Assembly (NCBI GenBank): GCA_023974075.1
Contig: CM043798.1
Coordinates: forward strand, 7,042,173-7,106,172
Reading direction: 5' to 3'
Length of the DNA: 64,000 bases
Source: Chaenocephalus aceratus
Taxonomy: Eukaryota; Chordata; Actinopteri; Perciformes; Channichthyidae
Position numbers and translations under genes: made by a program
The notes under the pieces: model-generated
Databases searched by the model: none
Seen by the model: the letters and a program-made list of their open reading frames with translations, nothing else
Told to the model about the DNA's origin: nothing
In this document: positions 42,795-53,577 of the stretch, one piece after another
Position numbering within the stretch: the stretch's first letter is position 1
Layout: every line of letters begins with the position of its first letter

Positions 42795-43855
42795 CCCAGC
42801 TAGCAGGGAACGTTCTCACAACGTTGGCTAACGTTACCTACAGGTTCTAATAATGTTTTAATCTGATGTTCAAAGAACCTTTTTTTTTAATAAATATTTT
42901 TATTCGTTTTTGTACAGATATCAAACAGACATTTTCAAGACATTAACATGTAAAATACTGTGTTTTCCTAGTACAGTTTCAAAGAACCTTTTGAGGATGT
43001 TTATTATTTCAAATAATGTTCCTATATGGTTTAAGGTTAACTAAGACGCAACGTTTTGAGGATGCTATTAAGGCCTGAGATGACATAACGTTTTTTATAA
43101 AATGTTCCTTTAATGTGATATGTTAACAAAGGTGGAACGTTTTGCCTGCAAACATTCTGAGGATGTGTTGTGGACGTTGTTGGGATAACAGATTAAAGAT
43201 GTTCTTTATAAAACGTTCCCTCAATGTTACATGATAACAAATGAAGAACATTCTCAAAGCAACATTCAGAAAATGTTTTCAGGATGTTATTGAGGCCTGA
43301 GATGACAGAACGTTTTTTATAAAACGTTCCTTTAATGTGATGTTAACAAAGGTGGAATGTTTGCCTGCAACATTCTGAGGATGTTTTTTGGACGTTGTTG
43401 TGGTAACATTATATATGTTATTTTATAAAACATTCCCTCAATGTTACATGATAACAAGAAGAACATTTTCAAAGCAACATTCCGATATTGTTTCAGGAGG
43501 TTATTCTTTTTTTATAAAACGTTCCTGTTATGGCAAATATTAACACGGTCATGGTCAACGTCAGATTTATTTGTAGAGCGATTTAAAAAACAAACGTGTT
43601 GCATTTGTTTGAAAAGAATGTTTAAAAAAACAAACACGCACGTAATTCATGATAAGCTGTAAGCAGATATTGCATGTTTGCGGTGGCCTGTGTGAGTTCC
43701 CAGCTAGACATTTTTGGTTCTAAAAACATTCTGGGAATGTTTCCATTCATTGTTCTAGGAATATTTTCAGCGGGAAGTTTTAGTTTGGTTCCCAGAATGT
43801 TCTTCTGAAAGGTAGGATAACGTTCTTTAAAAACATTCTTGAAATGCTTGGTGAT
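42795..43855. repeat. Satellite-like repeat with AACGTTC motifs, period about 227 bp
   Basis: GAGGCCTGAGATGACA-AACG, TTTTTTATAAAA-GTTCCTTT, GGTGGAA-GTTT-GCCTGCAA and CATTCTGAGGATGT recur in order at about 43,073 and 43,297, with partial units on both sides. The block starts near CCCAGCTAGCAGGGAACGTT and includes CCCAGCTAGAC at 43,700. It is a composite tandem repeat familiar in form from fish genomes. A short LINE tail has inserted at 42,884. Confidence 0.75.
42884..42979 (-). mobile_element. Severely truncated LINE (L1-like tail) with 13-bp target duplication
   Basis: CAAAGAACCTTTT occurs at 42,871-42,883 and 42,980-42,992. Between them, on the minus strand, is a tail with TCTGTACAAAAACGAATAAA and a terminal A-run. 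This is target-primed reverse transcription with extreme 5' truncation. L1-type is a guess from the tail. Confidence 0.8.
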
Positions 43856-43867
43856 AACCTTCTTAAA

Positions 43868-44645
43868 GGTCCCATGTCATGGCCATTTCTACTGATCATA
43901 ATTCCCTTGTTGAGGTATACTAAAATAGATTTATATTGTGCAATCTTCCAAAATCTCATTTGTTTTTCATACAGCATCTCTGTATAGTATGTGTATTCAC
44001 TCTCTGTCCTAAACAGCTTGTTGGAGCTCCTGCCCCCCTCCCTATGAGCCCAGTGGCCGTCTGCGAGACACAGCGAAACCATCCCGAACACACACACACC
44101 CCCGCAGCCTGGCTGGGAGTTTGTGTGTGTGCTCGCCTTTATGCAAAAACTTTGAGACCTAATATAAATAAAAGGGTCGTGTTAGAAAACAATTCACTCA
44201 CAGATCCATAATCATGAAGGTGGAACCTAACTATATTCATAATAATATGTATTGCATCCATGGGTAGAAACATGTTTTTGCATCAATTAGGGCGTGGTCA
44301 CATTGAGTGACGGCTCTGTCAAGTGACTGCTGCTGCCTAGCTTCTCGTCTCTCTGCTAGCTGATCCGTGAAGCTACAGGGACTCTGCCTGCTCAGCTCAT
44401 CCAGGGAACACAACTTGAAGCCGGCCGTGGTTGTTTGTTCTTCATGCTTACATATCGGACTATTGTGACTCGCTCTGCGGTTAAAACAGACGGTGCATGC
44501 ATGCGGTAAGTGAAAATCGAGTACTTATTTATGTGTTAATGATTTTAATCGGCTACGTAATGAATGTTAAGGCTTGGTTTAGTGTGTAAGTGAGTGGTAG
44601 CTACATCGGTGCTAACGATGCTAATCGTAGCCTACAAGTTAAAAT
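43868..44645 (+). mobile_element. Kolobok-like left end (TTAA + AGGTCCCATGTCATGG) with a 5' exon
   Basis: TTAA at 43,864-43,867 is followed by AGGTCCCATGTCATGGCC, the terminal style of TTAA-flanked elements (compare AGGGGACCTATCATGC at 54,649). A non-coding exon-like stretch ends at GCATGCGGTAAGTG (about 44,505), a strong donor. The right end was not found, and the interior is interrupted by the element at 44,646. Confidence 0.5.
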
Positions 44646-45097
44646 CATAAACTGTATATATAAAGGTTAAAACGAAATAGACAAGTGTTAAGCGTTAAGT
44701 GGGATAATACTGTAGAACAAACGGCTTCTGTTTGAGGTTGATAAAATAAGGTCATCCTTGTAACTTCGAGGGATATTTTATTATGTAGGTAGGAACTGTA
44801 TGCATCGCTAAGGTTAATTTAAATTGGCTATGCTCAAGTATGTAGACAAGCTAACGTCGAAGTAGTGTATGTGAAATCAATCAGTCATCTGACAAACGAA
44901 CCCAAACCTTGTTGTTTTTATTAATTGCATTACCAAATGGGTATCAAATAAACAGTAAGCATTGGTAACACAACTTCCAAAGTTACAGTAAAATAAAAAG
45001 GACCCTGACTCGGACAATACACAATCCAACATGTTCAACAGACGATAATCAGTTATATTGTTTGTACACATGGTACTTTACATATATATATATATAT

Positions 45098-46084
45098 TAG
45101 TGCTGTCAAAATTATCGCGTTAACGGCGGTAATTAATTTTTTGAATTAATTGCGTTAAAATATTTAACGCATTTAACGCATGTGCAGAATGGCCCGCCCC
45201 ATACGTGCCACGAGTGGCAGCGCCAGGGTATGGCTGGGGTAGGCTACACCCATACCAAGAAATGGCTTAGCCCCACCATGAAAAATGATGTTAAAGTAAG
45301 TAAAATAAAGTCTGCCAACTTGCGCGGAGTAAATTGCACAGACAGCAGTTAGTAAGATTGATTTCAGTAGCCACGGTTTTGAAAACTTTTTGTCACGTAG
45401 TGATCGTCTTCTCAATAGAACATCTTTGATAACGGCGTGGTGTTGTTGCAGGAAGTCCCGACGGAGAATACTTTTGCTGAAGTACAGGGATGCACATAAC
45501 TGGTATGCAGGTTATGGCGTAATCTGAAATGCGTACCGTCACTTGTGTCACAAAGCGCATTTGCGTACCGACGTACTTGTGAAGCTTTTCCAGAAGGCGG
45601 TTAGATCACCGGACGACAGAGTCGGTCTCCGTGTGCACAGACAGGGCTGCTGTTAACGTCGGTCTGTACAACGGAATTGTGCCAAAACTACGCCAACCGG
45701 TTGCGGAGGGAGACTGCGCTAAAACAGCTGATCACAACGTTCACACTGTGGTCACGAAGTACTCCACTAGCCCCCCCCCCCCTGTCGACTTTTCTGAAGT
45801 AGCCTACTCCCCCGTTGATAGAAATCAACAGGTAATGACCCCCACGGTTTGATGATTGATAGGTGTGTGTGGGCTGTCTTTCATTTTGACACACAGAAAA
45901 ATGTTATAATAAACAGATACTGTATGTTAAATGGATATATATCTTTCATTTATCTTTCCATTCCCACAACAATATACATAAATAAATGGCATATTTTGGA
46001 CATAGTTCGAATGGTGATTAATCATGATTAATTAATTTTTAAGCTGTGATTAATCTGATTAAATATTTTAATCGTTTGACAGCC

Positions 46085-46087
<3 letters not shown>
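45098..46087. mobile_element. hAT in an AT microsatellite, ends TAGTGCTGTCAAA / TTTGACAGCCCTA
   Basis: Inverted ends with GTTAA/TTAATC-rich subterminal sequence (GATTAATCTGATTAAATATT at the right). It sits inside (TA)n on both sides, so an AT-rich 8-bp duplication is present but not informative. It contains a second hAT left end at 45,487 (CAGGGATGCACATAACTGGT) with transposase traces. Confidence 0.8.
45631..45725 (+). pseudogene. hAT transposase fragment (ZNF862-like)
   Basis: The frame reads CTDRAAVNVGLYNGIVPKLR, matching the 'TDGAxVMxGxxNGxxxKL' core of TTF/ZNF862-type hAT transposases. Only about 30 residues remain before the frame degenerates around a C run at 45,772. Confidence 0.6.
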
Positions 46088-46133
<46 letters not shown>

Positions 46134-46142
46134 CTGTTGTTT

Positions 46143-46906
46143 AAGGTGTCCAGGTGATGCAGACAGGCTGGACCAGAGAGTGAGAGACATAACTGGACTC
46201 CTTACAGCAGTGAACTTCAGCTCAGGTACAAAGACTCTATTTGTCATACTGTACAAAGAATCAAGAAAGATATTGGTTTAAATGGATGAAGTATTGACTT
46301 TAATACACTGATATGTATTCCATTAAACAATACTACATACTAGATCACCTACACATCAGTTAAGTTGAGGGTTTTTTTCCATGCAAAAAGTTACATTTTA
46401 GATATTTAGCAATATGACTTTGTCAGCTTTCTAATTTAATGTATTGAAGGCAAAGATATTTAAACACATAGTGAGAACTGCTACTATTTATCTCTCAATA
46501 TTGTCTGTAAAAAACATGGCAAAAATGATTCTTTCAGTGAGACAACAGAGCAAGCTTCTACATTTGCACTACGTTTTGATAACAGTTAAATATTATTTTG
46601 ATAATAACATATATTTCAATGTTGATGAACTTCATACTGTTCATTCATAATCTGATTGTCTTTGTAGCTCTGTTGAAATAAAAAAAAAACATTACAATTA
46701 CAAAATAATTATATCTACAGCCCCTAAACACACAAACACACTGCTTTCATAAATAACACACTTGTTCTGCAATAATATGTTTTATGTTTCCTGTCATTTT
46801 TGTTAGGAAAGGACATGCCTGAAAGACACGACATGTTTTCCTTCTCTGAGGGTCAAGAAGAACATCCAAGAGGAACATTAAAAGCTGATGTTATGAGATT
46901 TTAAGA
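46143..46906 (+). pseudogene. Two exon-like blocks of an unrecognised transposon gene
   Basis: Block one (about 46,147-46,225), after TTTAAG, reads CPGDADRLDQRVRDITGLLT and ends at CAGGTACAAAG. Block two (46,806-46,906), after TTGTTAG, reads GKDMPERHDMFSFSEGQEEH and ends in a stop, followed by a poly(A) signal AATAAA at about 47,050. They look like the last exons of a plus-strand gene. I recognise no domain. Confidence 0.35.
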
Positions 46907-47284
46907 CCAGTACAGGACATTCACTAAGAAACTACTTTTATTGTGAAAACACAGTCAGCTGATCGAATACACTCCATCTGCTGATTATTTCTATTTGCCT
47001 CACTTTGAGCTTCACATCACTTGTGCCTTGTACAAGTTTGCAACGTCACAAATAAATGGGGCCAATCTTCAGTCAGATGTGAATGTGTAATCTAACATTT
47101 TCAGTAAGAATAATGGACAAAAGGAGTACAAATACAATTTATTGAAATGTGAACCAAAACTTCATCAAATGTTTTAAATAAAAAGCACATATGTACAGAA
47201 GGTGTAAACCTATTAAATGTATAAGTGAACACATTTAGTCAAATAAAGTGACAGACTAGGCCTGTGCAGTTAGTATCAGCTTTG

Positions 47285-48000
47285 CCTAGCATGGGCTCCT
47301 CCATCAGGCCTGGTCCTCCTCGCTGAAGAAAGACCCTCAGTCCTCTCCAAACCAACAGACAGGACGTCCATCACACAGAGGTTTCTCCCTGAAGTCTCTG
47401 CAGCTCTCTGGACACCAGGCTGTCTCAATCCGTCCACACTGAATATGAGAGGGGGAAAATGAAAATAATAAATGCTTTAGACAATAAGAAATATAAAGTT
47501 GACTGTTGCTCAGTTTTTTTAGATTGTCAATACTATTACTGTATAACTAATATCTCAGGTTAAGAGGCACATTCAAATAAAGATTGGTCTTTAAATACAT
47601 GTTGTCTTTTGAATTGTTTGTCTAAAGTCAAGGATCTAGAACTGGTACTTAGTTTTAATGATACAGTCTGGTTATTATGCTGTTTGGAGGAGGCCTCACA
47701 GGTAAGAGCACTAACTAGCTACCATCACATGTACCTTAGCTTGACTTAAATGTATTAAACGTATAATTAAGTGATATCAAAATATAAATAACTAATGTCA
47801 TGCAAACATATTAATATTTGCTTGATTCCAGTGTTGAATCTAGCACAATTGCATACAAACATTAAGGGATTTTAAGATTCTGAAGTATTATGCTAAAAAC
47901 TCAATAACTTAGATTATTATTTATAGTTTTGCTGAATAGTTTCATGTCCGCTTACCTTAGAAACGTAAAATGCCACTGCAGTGTGCAGATGGGGAGCATG
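47285..48000 (-). CDS. Putative two-exon small gene of a transposon (unknown)
   Basis: Exon 1 has an ATG at 47,999 (MLPICTLQWHFTFL) and ends at the donor CTAAGGTAAGC (47,956). Exon 2 starts at 47,438 after TTCAG. Spliced, the Met frame continues VDGLRQPGVQRAAETSGRNL. The alternative frame of exon 2 is Cys-rich (CGRIETAWCPESCRDF, then CDGRPVCWFGED), a more convincing zinc-binding pattern. Which frame is real is unresolved. It converges on the plus-strand exons at 46.1-46.9 kb, and CAAATAAAG at about 47,241 (plus) borders the exon. Confidence 0.3.
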
Positions 48001-48238
48001 TTAGCTTAGCTTGGTAGCTTCAGCTAGCTCTGGAACTTCCAGCTCGGTGGCAGCAGGTCCCGCCTCGGCTCCGCCTCTTTGCCCTTATTTGGAGCAGGCG
48101 GGAGTTGAACTCTGACGTCACTGTCGAGCCGTTAGTGGCCGACTCCGCCTACTAAGGGCTTCTCCGCAACTCTGCAGAATCCTATGGGTGACGTCACGGA
48201 CCCTATGTCCATTTATATATACAGTCTATGGTTTAAAC

Positions 48239-48683
48239 GTCCTTGTCTTATGACATCTTTTGGATTAGTTAACTAACAAAGGTTAACTGTTCCCATACCC
48301 TCAGGCCTTCTTTGAACTTCCTTCCACCCGAAGTCAGCTCACAATAACATGAATGCATCTATTGATAACTGGAGGACCATTGTCTCTAACTGTGTAACTC
48401 ACATCATCTCATGACTTCTTCAAATATCTGGAAACTGTAATCAAAGTATGTTATATTTGAGAAGGTCCAAGAATTGACATAATATTTGCTTCTTGTATTA
48501 ATTTAAGCTTTCCAGATCATACAGAAAACTCTTACAGACAACCAACTGAGTTCTGCCCCTGAAAGCCAGGGGCGGTTTTAGGGGGGGGGGGGCAGGGGGG
48601 CCACTGACCCCACTGTGGCCCCCCTAACAATGAATTTATTCTTTAAATATTCTGCTATAACACGTTATTTTAATACTTCAAGT
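48239..48683. other. No gene; hAT-like terminus at 48,575
   Basis: CAGGGGCGGTTTTAGGGGGG at 48,570 and GGCCCCCCTAAC soon after look like a hAT end that abuts the Harbinger transposase. The remaining sequence has no identifiable feature. Confidence 0.35.
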
Positions 48684-49633
48684 GCTATACATAAGGTCGC
48701 ACATGCTCTGACAGGGCTCGCAGAGTCCTTTATTGTGTTTCCTGGCACATGTCCCACGCAGACGATCAAAGAGGGATTTTACAGCATGGCAGGTATGTGA
48801 TTATATCTTTACAGTGAATGTTGTTCCTATGACGTACACTGTTGTATAATAAATGCAGCCTATAATTTCATAGGGTTTCCCAGGGTGCTTGGCTGTATCG
48901 ACTGCACACACGTGCCGATCTCTGCGTCCCTGGGAGATAATGAAGGCGACTATGTAAATCGCAAATCCATCCACAGCCTCATCATTCAGGTAAATCTTGC
49001 ACATTCACGAACACACATTGAAGTCTGGGTGATTAAAGGAACTCACATTTAAATATTCACACAGTACATGTTTCACACTTGGACTATCTTTATCTACAAC
49101 ATGGGCTCATTGCAAATGAACACTGATGCTACACTGACTATGATGTTCTTATTGTGGAAGTAGGCTTGTTAACCCCAAATACTTTTGCAGGCCACATGTG
49201 ACCACAGGTGTGTAATCACCAGCCTTGAGGCAAAGTGGCCTGGGTCAGTTCATGACTCGAGGATCTTCGCAGAGTCTTCACTGTCTCACAAACTCGAGCA
49301 GGGTATGGCAACTGTACATTCTTATTGTTTTGTGCTTCTTAAACTGCCTTTTGTGTATACTTATGGAAATGTTCCTTTATCTTCAGGGCTCTTCAGTGGA
49401 GTGCTGCTCGGGGACAGGGGTTATGCCTGCCAGCCATTCCTTATGACCCCGTATCCTGACCCTGGTGAAGGGCCACAAACAAGTTTCAATGTGGCCCATG
49501 CCAAAACCAGGGTCAGGATCGAAATGACCTTCGGAATACTGAATACAGTCTGTTGGAACTGTGGGGCAATACTGTATTTGATTCAAACCTATACTTGCTG
49601 CTTTAACATCGCCAATCCATCCAAAACTTGTTA
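48684..49633 (+). pseudogene. PIF/Harbinger transposase (HARBI1-like), four exons, 3' truncated
   Basis: The DDE transposase of PIF/Harbinger elements. Exon pieces: about 48,684-48,792 (AIHKVAHALTGLAESFIVFP), 48,874-48,989, 49,191-49,302 and 49,387-49,633. They join with GT/AG sites and consistent phase. The catalytic motifs are in place: VLGCIDCTHVPI (first Asp), LLGDRGYACQPFLMTPY (second Asp) and FNVAHAKTRVRIEMTFGIL (Glu). Between them ASLGDNEGDYVNRKSIHSLI and KWPGSVHDSRIF are family hallmarks. The frame drifts after FGIL, ends at 49,633, and a LINE starts beside it. The N-terminal exon and the companion Myb-like gene were not found. Confidence 0.85.
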
Positions 49634-49641
49634 AATGTGAC

Positions 49642-51930
49642 TCATTGTGCTCCCAGCAGTCTTTCAAAAATACTTTTCGCAGGATAATTATCACAATGCC
49701 CCTGAAGGTTTACCCAATATGCCAACATTAACTTCACTCTTCTTATCCTTAAAGGCATTTCTCCCATTTCCACCTGTATTGCTGATACTGGAGATGTTAT
49801 AAAAGCTCCACTACATATTCTCAGGGCCTGAGCTTGTAGGACATCCAGCTTTTTAAGGTTTGATTCTGCTGCTGCCATGAACGCTATACACCCATAATCG
49901 AATACAGGTCTCCTGAGTGCCCAATATATATTCAGAAGTGATGACCTACCTACTTATTATTCAATTGTAAACAAACACTGCACGCAAATATCTCATTGGT
50001 CAGAGAGCTGTGGGCATAATGCTGCCTTTTGCAACATCCTACTTGTGTGAGATAGGCTTTTCTTGCTGCCATCAAAACGAAATACAGATCAAAGCTGAAC
50101 ATTGAGAATGAACTGAGAGTGGCAGTCTCAAAACAACAGCCCCGGTTTGAGAAGATCTGCAAGGGAAAGCAAGCACACACAAGTCATTGATAGGCTGTAT
50201 GGAATAGGAATGGTAAAGTGATGTGATCGTTTGCAACCTGCAGTAGAAATAATAGTTCATTAATATATTTTCCTTCAAGAAATTTGAATTTAAAAATCTA
50301 CTCCTCATGGAAGAAGGCCAACCAGTTTTAATTAGGCCAAATTAATTCACAGTATCTATTACAAGCACTTTTGTTCATGTGTAATCCATAATAAAATATA
50401 CAATTATAGTTGGATCTTTGTATCTTATTATTATTATTAGTAGAGAAAATGTAATGTTTTTACAACAATATACAATAAATCCTACAAATATAGATGGGAA
50501 CCGGGTTGGGGGGTCCCGAAAATATTTCCAATTACCCAAGGGGGTTTGGGAACCACTGTATTAACCTGTTCAAGAGGTTGCTCATACATTTTAACGATAT
50601 AGGAGCAATGTTATGCCGTTTTGTAAAACAAATGACCTGCGTCTTAGCTACTGACAGTTTGAATCTCCATTTATTTGTCCATTTCTCCACTTCAACTATT
50701 GCAGCTTGTATTTTCTTTCCAACATGTGCTACATTGCGGCCTTTTGCCCACAAAGCCCCATCATCTGCATACAAAGATTTTCTCATACTTGGATGAACTT
50801 GATTAAAAAGGTCGTGTATCATTATATTGAACAGCAACGGACTACATACACTACCTTGCGGAGTACCATTTTCCACAGCATAAATACTTGAATATTCTGC
50901 ACCTACTCTTACTTGTATTTTTCTGTCCAGTAAAAAATTCATAACCCAATTATATGCTTTACCACCAATTCCCAATGATTTTAACTTGATTAGTAGTCCT
51001 TCCTTCCAGAGCATGTCATCATTCTTTTCAATATCAAAGAAGACTGCAATCACTACTTCCTTGTTGGTCTGTGCTTTCCTGATGTCTTATTCTAAGCACA
51101 ATATAGAATCCATTGTATTCCGACCCCTACGGAACCCACTTTGATATGGGGACAACAGATCTTTACTTTCTAAGATATATGTTAACCTTTCTGTAACCAT
51201 TCTTTCCATGATTTTGCATACATGAGATGTCAGGGCAATAGGCCTGTAGCTAGATGGATCTGAAGGGTCTTTCCCTGGCTTTAAGATGGGCACTATTATC
51301 GCATGTTTCCACACTGAAGGAAGTTGGCCAGAATCCCACACCCTATTAAACAACCTTAACACAATGACTAGAGTGTTATCTGTCATGTGTTCCAACATTT
51401 TGTAACAAATACCATCTTTCCCAGGAGTGGTTTGACGAGCACTAATAATTGCTCTTCTCAACTCAAACATACTAAAATGTAGGTCCAACTGATCCCCTAA
51501 CACTTCTACTCTATCCAATATTCTCGGGTTTTCCATGAGTGTATTATTTCTGCACTGCCTGGCTTCCTCTGTAAGGTTATCTGAACTATGAACTTTCCTA
51601 AATGTTTGAGCTAGAAGTTCCGCCTTTCCTAAGTTTGTGACAGCCATTATGTCCCCTCTGCTCAAAACTGGCAACTCATAATTCCTTCAAATTCCCCCCA
51701 TTCTCCTAATCATGCCCCAAACATCTGCAAGCTGTACTTCTCTTCCAATACTATTGCAATATTGCCTCCAAAAAGTGCGTTTTTGCGTTCTTATTGTTCT
51801 CCTTACTATAGCCTGGGCCCTTTTATACTGATTCAAAGCTTCCTGAGAATGGAGTTTTTTGAGTTGCCTGAATGCTTTATTTCTGTCTTTGATGGATTTG
51901 CTACATTCACCATTCCACCAGGGTACACTC
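49642..51930 (-). pseudogene. LINE reverse transcriptase (I/Nimb-like)
   Basis: Read on the minus strand: a basic linker (WWNGECSKSIKDRNKAFRQL at about 51,925), then LRRAIISARQTTPGKDGICY. The RT follows with HAIIVPILKPGKDPSDPSSY, RPIALTSHVCKIMERMVTER and SPYQSGFRRGRNTMDSIL. A frame break near 51,080 leads to FFDIEKNDDMLWKEGL, VENGTPQGSVCSPLLFNIMI and the catalytic LYADDGALWAKG. After the inserted hAT tail the C-terminal MAAAESNLKKLDVLQAQALR resumes at 49,878. 'ADDG' and 'TPGKDGI' point to the I/Jockey side rather than L2. Confidence 0.85.
49950..50558 (+). mobile_element. hAT 3' end with FAM200/ZBED5-like C-terminus
   Basis: The plus coding reads ...MLPFATSYLCEIGFS, then ENELRVAVSKQQPRFEKICK and GKQAHTSH-stop at about 50,190. 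This is the end of a hATC domain as in SCAND3/ZBED5/FAM200-type transposases. The right terminus GGGGGTTTGGGAACCACTG at 50,558 fits a CAGTGGTTCCC-type end. The 5' part of the element and a stretch of the host LINE are missing, so a deletion accompanied or followed insertion. Confidence 0.75.
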
Positions 51931-51935
51931 TTGGT

Positions 51936-52347
51936 GCAGACCTGCTACAATGAAAAACTAAGGAACCAAGTTGAAACCAGGGGATAATTAATAGTCACAT
52001 CATACACAAAGGACACTGACAAAACCCAAATCCCCCCTTTGACATGGAAGCAGGTGGTTTGTCCCAATTGGCTCCTTGCGGTATTTATGAGTCCTCAGCG
52101 CTCGGCCACGCCCTTTGCTGAACCAGGAAATAACCTCCCCCAATGGGCATGGTAACTCAAGAGACAAAGAAAGTAATTAATACAAACAAATACTTGTGTT
52201 AGCTGTGCTAAAATGTTTGAAGTAATGTCAGATTACAATCAAATACAGAGTTTACCATTTAAAGCAAATATGTGGTGTTAATTGGCATGTTTTATTGTAG
52301 CTGCACTGAAGCAAAACTACTGAAGATGAGGATGCAGTGTAGTTGGT
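51936..52347. other. No recognisable feature
   Basis: No frame of note, element end or tandem repeat. It separates the LINE from a small minus-strand coding trace. Confidence 0.4.
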
Positions 52348-52680
52348 TTACCCTGTGTGGCTGTGGCCATCACACAACCCATCAATGAAGGGGAACTCAT
52401 TCTTCAAAAGTTGCTGAGCACAATTGAGATGTTTGTCTGTTAGCCACTGCCCCACTTGCAGAGTCTGCCTGTCTTCTTCAGTTAACCTTGTTTTGCCGAT
52501 CACCACCCATTCACTATTTCCATCTTTTTCAATGAAGTTTTCATTTTCAGAGGTGACCTCAAGCACTGCCCCATCCTCACAGTCACTTTCAATGATAGGC
52601 ACTTCTTCCACTGTTGTTGAGACATCAGGACCCTTCTCTACTCCCTCCACATTCCTGCTGACCCGGAAGTTCAACCTCAT
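52348..52680 (-). pseudogene. Transposon-associated ORF, region ahead of a possible Ulp1-like protease
   Basis: A 110-residue minus frame. An acidic N-terminal half leads to TRLTEEDRQTLQVGQWLTDK, then HLNCAQQLLKNEFPFIDGLC. The 'W-L-x-D-x-H-x-x-A-x-x-L-L-x-x-xFP' pattern resembles the N-terminal part of Ulp1/SENP-like proteases carried by several large eukaryotic transposons. The catalytic His/Asp/Cys region is not present. I cannot assign the element. Confidence 0.4.
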
Positions 52681-52852
52681 AGCTTCCGCAAAGCAGCCTA
52701 CCCTTTTTGTGAATGGGTGCTTTTATGGTACGGTTTTCACAGGTAGGTTGGCCATATTCTTCTTCCTTTTCTTAGGTGTGAACGTCAGAGGACAACCCTG
52801 TCTCCTAAAAATTACGTTCCCACAGAACTAAACTGCATTCTCAATTACGTTT

Positions 52853-52990
52853 AGCTAGAAACGTATTTTCTCCCACGTTACGTTCGTTATGAACGTATCT
52901 TAAATACGTTTATTTTCTACATATCTTCTAGAAACATATTTTCTCCCACGTTACTTTTCTTATGCACATATCTTTGCCATTTATTGTCTT
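52853..52990. repeat. Two-copy repeat, period about 73 bp
   Basis: CTAGAAACGTATTTTCTCCC and ACGTTACGTTCGTTATG at 52,855 are repeated as CTAGAAACATATTTTCTCCC and ACGTTACTTTTCTTATG at 52,928. ACGTTA/TAACGT-like motifs recur. Confidence 0.75.
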
Positions 52991-53041
52991 GCTTATAATA
53001 ATGATAAAAGTCATTTATAAATATAATTTTGGAGCACACAT

Positions 53042-53226
53042 TTGAAATCAGTAGGCGAGGCTGTAATTGTAATTGAGACCAAAGGCCTGGTCACACTGCC
53101 TTATTGCTTAAAGGAGCAGCACCATTCGTTGCCTTTCTTCATAGTGAACAAAGATGTGCGGCCACTACTGGGATTTCGGGCATGCGTGGACATGGAAATT
53201 GTCACATTGAGCAAAGATGTTCACCA
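53042..53226 (+). pseudogene. Gypsy aspartic protease, C-terminal part
   Basis: The frame reads LPFFIVNKDVRPLLGFRACV then DMEIVTLSKDVHQ. The FxIV-D/K-x-xPLLG-x-xAC pattern is the second half of the retropepsin domain in K02A2.6-like Gypsy polyproteins. The catalytic DTG would lie upstream and is not present before 53,040. Confidence 0.7.
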
Positions 53227-53577
53227 GATCACTACGGAAAGCAACACAGGTTTGGCATATTACTCTAAATGAATATAAGAAAGCACTGCGTAAAGCGAGA
53301 GCAGTCTACTACTCTTCATTAATAGATGAGAATAAGAATAATGCAAGATTTCTTTTCAGCACTGTAGCCAGGCTGACAGAGAGCCATAGCTCGATTGATC
53401 CTTCTATTCCCATAGCACTCGGTAGTAATGATTTTATGTGCTTTCTGAACGATAAAATTGTTACTCTTAGAAACAAAATTAACGACCTCTTGCCTTTGAC
53501 CAGTATAGTGTTATCAACAGCTCCCAGAAACGTAAGTTCTAATATTACACTAGATAGTAAACTAGAATGCTTTTCAG

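Larger units (their letters stand above)
44646..48230 (-). mobile_element. TIR element CATAGACTGTATATATAAATGG (P-like?), with nested hAT
   Basis: Right end complement CATAGACTGTATATATAAAT; left end CATAAACTGTATATATAAAG. Flanks GTTAAAAT (44,638-44,645) and GTTTAAAC (48,231-48,238) match at 6 of 8. The ends resemble the CATAGATATATATAAACACT ends of the 24,919 element in style. Inside are spliced gene-like exons on both strands and a hAT at 45,098-46,087. Confidence 0.5.
49640..51935 (-). mobile_element. I/Nimb- or Jockey-like LINE, minus
   Basis: It is 5'-truncated near 51,935 and contains part of the pre-RT linker, the RT and the C-terminal region. It has a hAT tail inserted at about 49,950-50,558 and a coding deletion there. 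It abuts the Harbinger transposase at 49,633. Confidence 0.8.

Noticed and set aside
43868..48240. A complete Kolobok spanning 43.9-48.2 kb
   Set aside because: Only the left TTAA-adjacent end was found; no matching right end, so full extent is not supported.
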